11,884 nt of DNA from Actinomycetes bacterium (lineage in GTDB: Bacteria; Actinomycetota; Actinomycetes; Actinomycetales; JAJYRW01): contig JAJYRW010000025.1 in assembly GCA_021793895.1 (NCBI GenBank), forward strand, positions 1-11,884, read 5' to 3'. A program made the position numbers and the translations under genes. Below the pieces are notes generated by a model, which was given only the letters and a program-made list of their open reading frames with translations, was not told the origin of the DNA and searched no databases. Positions 6,542 to 11,884 of this stretch are shown one piece after another (the stretch's first letter is position 1; each line of letters begins with the position of its first letter).

Positions 6542-8467
6542 ATGAGTTTGTTAGCCCGGATTACTTCTCCCGCAGATTTAAAGAAACTTCAGCCCGCCGA
6601 ACTAGCCCAGCTCGCACAGGAGATTCGCGAGTTTCTAGTTCAATCCGTATCGCAGACCGGGGGCCACTTGGGTCCCAACCTTGGTGTGGTCGAGCTGAGC
6701 ATGGCGCTGCACCGAATTTTCGCCTCCCCCAAAGACACGATTGTCTTTGATACCGGCCACCAGTCATACGTACACAAGTTGCTCACCGGCCGCAAAGACT
6801 TCTCGCGCCTGCGCAAGAGTGACGGCCTGGCTGGGTATCCCAGCCGCGAAGAGTCGGTACACGACGTAGTCGAAAACTCGCATGCTTCTACGGCCCTGTC
6901 CTGGGCGGAGGGCATCGCCAAGGGCTACCGCGTTTTGGGGCAAACCGACCGGCACGTCGTAGCGGTCATTGGCGATGGCGCGCTCACCGGAGGCATGGCC
7001 TGGGAAGCGCTCAACAACATTGCCACGAACAACAACCGCAATCTCGTGCTGGTGGTTAACGACAATGAGCGCTCCTATGACCCCACAATTGGGGGAGTGG
7101 CGGACCGGCTCGCACTGCTGCGCACTCGGCGCGGTTATGAAGAGTTCCTCGGTTGGGGTAAGCGCACACTGCATCGGGGCGGCACTCCGGGTCGGATGAC
7201 CTATAGCGCGCTACGCGGAATGAAGAAGGGTCTTAAAGACTTTGTGGCCCCCCAGGGGCTGTTCGAAGACCTGGGATTGAAATACCTGGGGCCGGTTAAC
7301 GGCCACGATTTGGAGCCCTTGGAGCGCGCCCTGCGCCGGGCACGGGACTATGACGGTCCGGTAATAGTGCACGTCGTAACCGAAAAGGGCCGCGGCTATT
7401 CACCAGCCGAAGAAGATGTGGCCGATCGCTTCCACACCGTGGGGCAAATTCACCCCGAAACGGGGCTGCCAATTATTGCCTCGCGCTTTGGTTGGACAAA
7501 GGTATTCGGCGATGAAATTGTTCAAATCGCGCGCCGCCGACCCGATATTGTCGCCATTACCGCCGCAATGCTCCAACCCGTTGGGTTGGCCAAGTTTGCA
7601 GCGGAGTTCCCCGACCGCATCTACGACGTCGGGATTGCAGAACAGCACGCCGTAACTTCAGCCGCCGGCCTGGCATTTGCCGGGGCGCACCCAGTATTTG
7701 CGGTCTATGCCACATTTTTAAACCGCGCCTATGACCAGATCCTGATGGACGTCGCCCTGCACCGCGCCGGCGTTACTTTTGTTCTAGACCGCGCCGGCAT
7801 CACCGGCGATGACGGTCCCAGCCACAACGGCATGTGGGATATGGCGCTGCTGCGCACCGTGCCGGGTCTGAAACTCGCGGCCCCGCGCGACGAAAATACG
7901 CTGCGCACCGCGCTGCGCGAAGCCGTGGAAGTAGACGATGCTCCCACCGTGCTGCGCTACGCCAAGGGCAGCCTTCCCGATCCGATCCCGGCCCAGGAAC
8001 AGGACGGCTGCGTTGACATCCTAGCGCGCCACGGCGATAAGAAAGATGCAGTTAAAGACGTCCTCATTGTGGGAATCGGCGCCATGGTTCCCACCGCACT
8101 CGAAGTGGGCGACCAGCTCACCGAGCATGGCCTCACCTCAACAGTGGTCGACCCGCGCTGGATCCTGCCGGTGCCGGAAGAACTAACCGAGTTGGCTGCA
8201 GCCCACCGCCGCCTGGTGGTGATTGAAGACGGCCTGGTGGAAGGCGGAATGGGTGATGCCATCGCCCAGACACTCAACGAGGCGGGTATTGATATCCCCT
8301 GGCAGACCTTCGGAATTCCCCAGGAATTCTTACAGCACGCATCACGTGCACAAATCGTGACCGCCACGGGGCTCGAAGGCTCGGACATCGCCCACTCGGT
8401 TGTGGCGCGAATTAGCGCCGATTCCACGTTTTCCCGCGCCAATGTGGGAGATGTCACACGCCCGTAG
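6542..8467 (+). CDS. dxs: 1-deoxy-D-xylulose-5-phosphate synthase
   Basis: A thiamine-diphosphate enzyme that condenses pyruvate and glyceraldehyde-3-phosphate into DXP, the first step of the MEP isoprenoid pathway, also feeding thiamine and pyridoxal synthesis. The 641 residues match the family length. Visible features are the active-site His in [10 protein letters not shown] (H42), [15 protein letters not shown], the ThDP/Mg2+ motif GDG at 144-146 running to the NDN of [11 protein letters not shown], and the catalytic Glu of [10 protein letters not shown] (E367). The Tyr/Phe- and Arg-rich substrate segment through [18 protein letters not shown] is intact, followed by the transketolase C-terminal domain (about 505-625). 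The ATG start has GGAGAG at 6527-6532, 9 nt upstream. A 147-nt spacer with a strong hairpin separates it from acnA, so it is probably transcribed separately or attenuated. No TPP riboswitch is recognisable ahead of it. Confidence 0.97.
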   Translation: MSLLARITSPADLKKLQPAELAQLAQEIREFLVQSVSQTGGHLGPNLGVVELSMALHRIFASPKDTIVFDTGHQSYVHKLLTGRKDFSRLRKSDGLAGYPSREESVHDVVENSHASTALSWAEGIAKGYRVLGQTDRHVVAVIGDGALTGGMAWEALNNIATNNNRNLVLVVNDNERSYDPTIGGVADRLALLRTRRGYEEFLGWGKRTLHRGGTPGRMTYSALRGMKKGLKDFVAPQGLFEDLGLKYLGPVNGHDLEPLERALRRARDYDGPVIVHVVTEKGRGYSPAEEDVADRFHTVGQIHPETGLPIIASRFGWTKVFGDEIVQIARRRPDIVAITAAMLQPVGLAKFAAEFPDRIYDVGIAEQHAVTSAAGLAFAGAHPVFAVYATFLNRAYDQILMDVALHRAGVTFVLDRAGITGDDGPSHNGMWDMALLRTVPGLKLAAPRDENTLRTALREAVEVDDAPTVLRYAKGSLPDPIPAQEQDGCVDILARHGDKKDAVKDVLIVGIGAMVPTALEVGDQLTEHGLTSTVVDPRWILPVPEELTELAAAHRRLVVIEDGLVEGGMGDAIAQTLNEAGIDIPWQTFGIPQEFLQHASRAQIVTATGLEGSDIAHSVVARISADSTFSRANVGDVTRP

Positions 8468-8470
8468 CCT

Positions 8471-8494
8471 CCGCGCGGGACTAGCGTCCCACGG
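8471..8494 (+). terminator. Weak GC-rich hairpin after dxs
   Basis: gggac (8477-8481) and gtccc (8486-8490) pair around tagc, and ccg/cgg at 8471-8473 and 8492-8494 could extend the stem across a bulge. It begins 3 nt after the dxs stop. No T-tract follows, so a terminator role is only plausible. Confidence 0.3.
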
Positions 8495-8499
8495 TCTGA

Positions 8500-8560
8500 T
8501 CTTCCAGGCCCCATAACCTCGAAGTACAAGAGGAAATGGGTGTATTACCCCACTGGAAGG
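8500..8560 (+). promoter_or_regulatory. Candidate ribosome-binding-site sequestering leader of pflB
   Basis: The pflB Shine-Dalgarno is GGAAGG at 8555-8560, 6 nt before ATG 8567. Bases 8500-8507 (tcttccag) are complementary to 8553-8560 (ctggaagg) over eight pairs, one of them G-U, covering the whole site, with a 45-nt loop. A smaller gggt/accc pairing (8538-8541 with 8547-8550) lies inside the loop. The complementarity is directly visible; a regulatory function is inferred. Confidence 0.3.
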
Positions 8561-8566
8561 GCGAAA

Positions 8567-10858
8567 ATGACCACGACGCCAATCTCACCGAAATTCAATC
8601 CCAATACCCCCGGGATCGAAGATGTTCCCCACGGCCATGCCTGGCGCACTTTTACCCCGGGCCCCTGGCAAGACGCCATTGATGTTCGAGATTTCATAGT
8701 CACGAACTACACGCCTTACACCGGGGACGGCGAATTTTTAGCAGGCCCCACCCCCCGCACGACGGCCCTTTGGGACCAACTGAGCCAAATGTTCCCGGCC
8801 GAGCGCGAAAAGGGAGTTTACGACGTCGACGCCCAGACGCCGTCCACAATTACCTCCCATGCGCCGGGCTACATCAATAAGGATGCTGAAGTCATAGTCG
8901 GGCTGCAGACCGATGCGCCGCTGAAGCGCGCGATCATGCCAAACGGTGGCTGGCGCATGGTTTCCAATGCGCTGAAAACCTACGGCTATGAGGTTGACCC
9001 GACGGTCGAAGAAATTTTCACCAAGTACCGCAAGACCCACAATGACGGGGTATTCGACGTCTACCCGCCCGCGGTACGAGCCGCCCGCTCCAGCCACATC
9101 ATCACCGGCCTGCCGGATGCTTACGGCCGCGGCCGTATCATCGGCGACTATCGCCGCGTCGCCCTCTACGGGGTGGATCAGCTGATTGCCGTCAAGAAGT
9201 TAGAGCGCGCCGAACTGGATATGCGCCGCTCGAGCGAAGAGGTTATTCGCCTGCGCGAAGAACTAGCGGAACAGGTGCGGGCGCTGGGCGAACTGAAGGA
9301 AATGGCAGCCTCCTATGGCTACGACATCTCCGGTCCGGCCACAACCGGTACCGAAGCCGTCCAGTGGCTCTACTTTGGCTACCTGGCCGCGATTAAAGAA
9401 CAAAACGGCGCGGCAATGTCACTGGGACGCACCTCCACCTTCTTGGACATCTACCTTCAGCGGGATATCGCTGAGGGCACCCTCACCGAGGAACAGGCCC
9501 AAGAAATCATTGACGACTTCGTCATCAAATTGCGCATCGTGCGCTTTTTGCGCACCCCGGAATATGACGCGCTATTCTCCGGCGACCCGACCTGGGTTAC
9601 CGAGTCAATCGGCGGCATTGGCGAAGATGGTCGCCCGCTGGTGACTCGCACCTCCTTCCGGTTCTTGCAGACCCTGTACAACCTGGGGCCGGCACCCGAA
9701 CCGAATATGACGGTGCTGTGGTCGAATGAGCTACCCGAGGGCTTTAAAAACTTCTGCGCCCAGGTATCAATCGACACCTCCGCCATCCAGTACGAATCGG
9801 ATCGGTTGATCCGCGAACTGTGCGGTGATGACGGCGCGATTGCCTGCTGTGTTTCGCCCATGACCGTTGGCAAGCAGATGCAGTTCTTTGGAGCCCGCGT
9901 CAACGTGGCCAAGGCACTGCTGTACGCCATCAACGGGGGCCGCGATGAGATCAGCGGTAAGCAGGTTGCTCCGGCATCCGCTCCGCTGACCGACGAGGTC
10001 TTGGACTTTGACACGGTCTGGGCCGCCTATGACAACCTGCTGGACTGGCTGGCTCAAACCTACGTGGACGCGTTGAACTGCATTCACTTCATGCACGATA
10101 AGTACGCCTATGAACGCATCGAAATGGCGCTGCACGATGCCGATGTCATGCGCACAATGGCCTGCGGTATTGCCGGGCTTTCAGTGGCGGCCGATTCGCT
10201 GGCAGCGATTCGCTATGCGCAGGTTCGCCCCGTGCGGGACGAAACTGGGCTGGTTGTCGACTATGAGGTCAGGGGCGAGTTCCCCACCTACGGCAATGAT
10301 GATGATCGCGCCGATGACATTGCGAGCAAGATTGTCGAAACCTTCATGGAAAAGGTCCGTGCCCAAGACACCTATCGCAATTCCGTTCACACCCAGTCGG
10401 TGCTGACCATCACCTCGAACGTCGTGTACGGCAAGCACACGGGTAACACTCCCTGTGGCCGCCGCACCGGCGAACCGTTTGCCCCCGGCGCCAACCCGAT
10501 GAACGGGCGCGATACGCACGGCATGCTGGCGGCGGCGCTGTCAGTGGCGAAACTGCCCTTCGAAGAGGCGCAGGACGGCATCTCGCTGACCACGACCATC
10601 GTGCCTTCCGGCCTGGGACGCACGCGCGGTGAGCAGGTCACCAACCTGGTCGGACTGATGGATGCCTTCAACATTTCCGATGGGTTCCACCTGAACATCA
10701 ACGTCTTGAACCGGGAAACGCTGGTTGACGCGATGGAGAACCCGCAGGACTACCCGCAGCTGACCATCCGCGTCTCCGGATACGCCGTCAATTTCGTTCG
10801 CCTAACGCGCGAACAGCAAATGGACGTTCTCAACCGCACCTTCCACGGCGCACTGTAA
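8567..10858 (+). CDS. pflB: Formate acetyltransferase (pyruvate formate-lyase)
   Basis: The anaerobic glycyl-radical enzyme that converts pyruvate and CoA to acetyl-CoA and formate in the cytoplasm. It has 763 residues, close to the 760 of the E. coli enzyme. The adjacent active-site cysteines are C427 and C428 in [16 protein letters not shown]. The radical glycine is G738 in [18 protein letters not shown], 25 residues from the end as expected. Family blocks such as [39 protein letters not shown] and the [18 protein letters not shown] segment are intact. ATG 8567 is preferred over the in-frame GTG at 8540 because GGAAGG lies 6 nt upstream and the nine extra residues are not family-like. It is followed after 11 nt by its activase, so the two form an operon. 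No FNR- or Rex-like palindrome is evident in the 99-nt spacer, so oxygen control, if any, is not explained by a familiar site. Confidence 0.97.
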   Translation: MTTTPISPKFNPNTPGIEDVPHGHAWRTFTPGPWQDAIDVRDFIVTNYTPYTGDGEFLAGPTPRTTALWDQLSQMFPAEREKGVYDVDAQTPSTITSHAPGYINKDAEVIVGLQTDAPLKRAIMPNGGWRMVSNALKTYGYEVDPTVEEIFTKYRKTHNDGVFDVYPPAVRAARSSHIITGLPDAYGRGRIIGDYRRVALYGVDQLIAVKKLERAELDMRRSSEEVIRLREELAEQVRALGELKEMAASYGYDISGPATTGTEAVQWLYFGYLAAIKEQNGAAMSLGRTSTFLDIYLQRDIAEGTLTEEQAQEIIDDFVIKLRIVRFLRTPEYDALFSGDPTWVTESIGGIGEDGRPLVTRTSFRFLQTLYNLGPAPEPNMTVLWSNELPEGFKNFCAQVSIDTSAIQYESDRLIRELCGDDGAIACCVSPMTVGKQMQFFGARVNVAKALLYAINGGRDEISGKQVAPASAPLTDEVLDFDTVWAAYDNLLDWLAQTYVDALNCIHFMHDKYAYERIEMALHDADVMRTMACGIAGLSVAADSLAAIRYAQVRPVRDETGLVVDYEVRGEFPTYGNDDDRADDIASKIVETFMEKVRAQDTYRNSVHTQSVLTITSNVVYGKHTGNTPCGRRTGEPFAPGANPMNGRDTHGMLAAALSVAKLPFEEAQDGISLTTTIVPSGLGRTRGEQVTNLVGLMDAFNISDGFHLNINVLNRETLVDAMENPQDYPQLTIRVSGYAVNFVRLTREQQMDVLNRTFHGAL

Positions 10859-10869
10859 AGGAAGAAACT

Positions 10870-11670
10870 ATGACTACCACGGCTGTCACCCCCGCCACCA
10901 GCGGCCAGGACCGCGCAGAAACCTTTGCGGCCATGCGCGCCGGCGATATTGGCTCGGTGCATTCCTGGGAACTGGTGACAGCCGTGGATGGTCCCGGTAC
11001 GCGTATGACCCTGTTCCTGGCGGGCTGTGTGCTGCGCTGTAAGTACTGCCACAATCCCGATACCTGGAAGATGCGCGACGGCGTTACGCACACTGTTGAT
11101 GAAGTGATGGAGCGTATCACGCGGTATCAACACATTTTCAAAACGCTGGGCGGGGGAGTGACGATCTCGGGCGGCGAGCCGCTCATGCAGCCGGCGTTTG
11201 TGGCCCAGATTTTCCGGCGGTGTCAGGAACTGGGCATCCACACCACAATCGATACTTCCGGGTTCTTGGGAGCCCGCGCCAGTGACCAGCTGTTGGATGA
11301 CACCGATTTGGTGTTGCTGGATGTCAAGAGTGGAGATCCCGATATTTACCGGGAGGTCACCGGGGTAAAACTCGAACCCACACTGGCTTTTGGACGACGT
11401 CTCGCGGCTCAAAATAAACCGATCTGGATCCGTTTTGTACTGGTTCCGGATTTAACCGACGGGTACGAAAACGTGGAGGCAGTAGCCGAATACGCCGCGA
11501 GCCTCACCAGCGTTGAGCGAGTGGAAGTATTGCCCTTCCACCAGATGGGCCGCGATAAGTGGCAGCGGCTTGGACTGAAATACGAACTGGAAGAGACCCA
11601 GCCGCCCAGCGCGGAATTAGTAGCGCGCGTCCAAGAACAGTTCCGCTCCCGCGGCCTTACGGTTTACTAA
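10870..11670 (+). CDS. pflA: Pyruvate formate-lyase-activating enzyme (radical SAM)
   Basis: A radical-SAM activase that cleaves S-adenosylmethionine with a 4Fe-4S cluster to install the glycyl radical on PflB (G738). It has 266 residues, about 20 more than the E. coli protein, the excess being a Thr/Ala-rich N-terminus. The cluster motif CX3CX2C is C53, C57 and C60 in AGCVLRCKYCHNPDTW. The SAM-binding GGE motif is in GGGVTISGGEPLMQP. DTSGF, LLDVKSGDPDIYREVTG and the C-terminal PFHQMGRDKWQRLGLKYEL block are typical of PflA. There is no inserted ferredoxin-like cysteine cluster, so this is the short PFL-activase type rather than the activase of a glycerol-dehydratase-like glycyl-radical enzyme. 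The start has AGGA at 10859-10862 right after the pflB stop. It is convergent with the minus-strand gene that follows. Confidence 0.96.
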   Translation: MTTTAVTPATSGQDRAETFAAMRAGDIGSVHSWELVTAVDGPGTRMTLFLAGCVLRCKYCHNPDTWKMRDGVTHTVDEVMERITRYQHIFKTLGGGVTISGGEPLMQPAFVAQIFRRCQELGIHTTIDTSGFLGARASDQLLDDTDLVLLDVKSGDPDIYREVTGVKLEPTLAFGRRLAAQNKPIWIRFVLVPDLTDGYENVEAVAEYAASLTSVERVEVLPFHQMGRDKWQRLGLKYELEETQPPSAELVARVQEQFRSRGLTVY

Positions 11671-11704
11671 GAGCCGCTTCCACCCCGGGGCCGTGGATTT
11701 AACG

Positions 11705-11761
11705 CGCCGCCAGCGCGCCCACCTGGTGGGGTTTGCTTCAACTCGCCGCCAGCGCGCCCAC
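11705..11761. repeat. 18-bp direct repeat at the end of the minus-strand dehydrogenase gene
   Basis: The sequence cgccgccagcgcgcccac occurs at 11705-11722 and 11744-11761, 39 bp apart. The second copy encodes the end of the minus-strand protein (VGALAA). The first copy lies beyond its TGA in the same frame and would encode VGALAA again before a TAA at 11699-11701. Confidence 0.85.
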
Positions 11762-11884
11762 GCGGCGCAGGTACGGAGTGATTCCGCCCAGGAACAGGGG
11801 CCAGCCCGCACCCAACACCATGCACAGATCGATTTCTTCGGCGCCGGCAACAATTTCTTCGTTGAGCATGCGGGAAACCTCATC
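11738..11884 (-). CDS. 3-hydroxyacyl-CoA dehydrogenase-type protein, C-terminal end (partial)
   Basis: Reading the minus strand from the window edge gives 48 residues ending in TGA (11740-11738). They include RMLNEEIVAGAEEIDLCMVL followed by GAGWPLFLGGITPYLRRVG. This resembles the last part of the 3-hydroxyacyl-CoA dehydrogenase C-terminal domain in FadB/FadJ-type beta-oxidation proteins: an E-G-V/I-V region, an acidic D-L-C stretch, then G-G-W/F-P-L-GG-PY. It would oxidise 3-hydroxyacyl-CoA with NAD+ and may belong to a multifunctional protein whose hydratase domain lies outside the window. From memory, relatives carry a longer tail after GITPYL-R-G (GASERV and beyond); this one stops after GALAAS, near a duplicated segment, so the end may be altered. 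It is convergent with pflA, 67 nt away, with no clear terminator between them. Confidence 0.7.
   Translation of the reverse strand, partial: DEVSRMLNEEIVAGAEEIDLCMVLGAGWPLFLGGITPYLRRVGALAAS

Noticed and set aside
8540..8566. GTG start at 8540 for pflB
   Set aside because: There is no suitable ribosome binding site, and the nine extra residues are not family-like. ATG 8567 has GGAAGG 6 nt upstream.
11718..11730. Small inverted repeat cccac-ctg-gtggg between pflA and the convergent gene as a terminator
   Set aside because: The stem is only 5 bp with a 3-nt loop and is followed by gtttgc rather than a T-run; it is too weak to call.
11617..11883. 88-residue minus-strand open frame over the pflA 3' end
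   Set aside because: Its composition is Trp/Arg/Ala-rich and unlike a protein. It is a shadow of pflA and of the dehydrogenase end, which is read in another frame.

Overview
The window is a stretch of ordinary chromosome from a high-G+C Gram-positive bacterium (roughly 60% G+C by eye, frequent GTG/TTG starts, strong purine-rich ribosome binding sites). The gene content suggests an actinobacterium: a DUF3159 membrane protein next to an ion transporter and a TRAM-domain uracil methyltransferase, an actinobacterial-type aconitase and a single-chain DXS. The pflB-pflA pair points to a facultatively or strictly anaerobic lineage, for example Actinomycetaceae. That assignment is inference; there is no 16S or marker-gene proof here.

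Layout. Bases 1-150 are the Pro/Gln/Gly-rich tail of an upstream gene. A tightly packed plus-strand set follows: a DUF3159 membrane protein (154-858), the Mg2+ channel/transporter mgtE (855-2207, 4-nt overlap) and a TrmA/RlmCD-type RNA (uracil-5-)-methyltransferase (about 2209-3543, 1-nt gap). An 18-bp near-perfect palindrome overlaps the methyltransferase stop codon. It lies 24 nt upstream of aconitase (3578-6394). A 147-nt spacer, containing a tandem duplication of the aconitase stop region and a long hairpin, leads to dxs (6542-8467). A 99-nt spacer leads to the pflB-pflA operon (8567-10858 and 10870-11670). The window ends with the convergent C-terminus of a 3-hydroxyacyl-CoA dehydrogenase-type gene on the minus strand (11738-11884).

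Functionally the window combines ion homeostasis (MgtE), RNA modification, TCA-cycle entry (aconitase), isoprenoid precursor synthesis (DXS consumes pyruvate and glyceraldehyde-3-phosphate), anaerobic pyruvate cleavage (PflB with its radical-SAM activase PflA) and probably fatty-acid beta-oxidation. Aconitase, PflB and PflA all use oxygen-labile chemistry (a 4Fe-4S cluster or a glycyl radical).

I see no CRISPR array, tRNA, rRNA, insertion sequence, prophage or defence system, and no convincing new multi-gene system. The points most worth checking are non-coding or small-scale: the palindrome before aconitase, the hairpin before dxs, a possible sequestration of the pflB ribosome binding site, and two cases where the 3' end of a gene has been tandemly duplicated past its stop codon.
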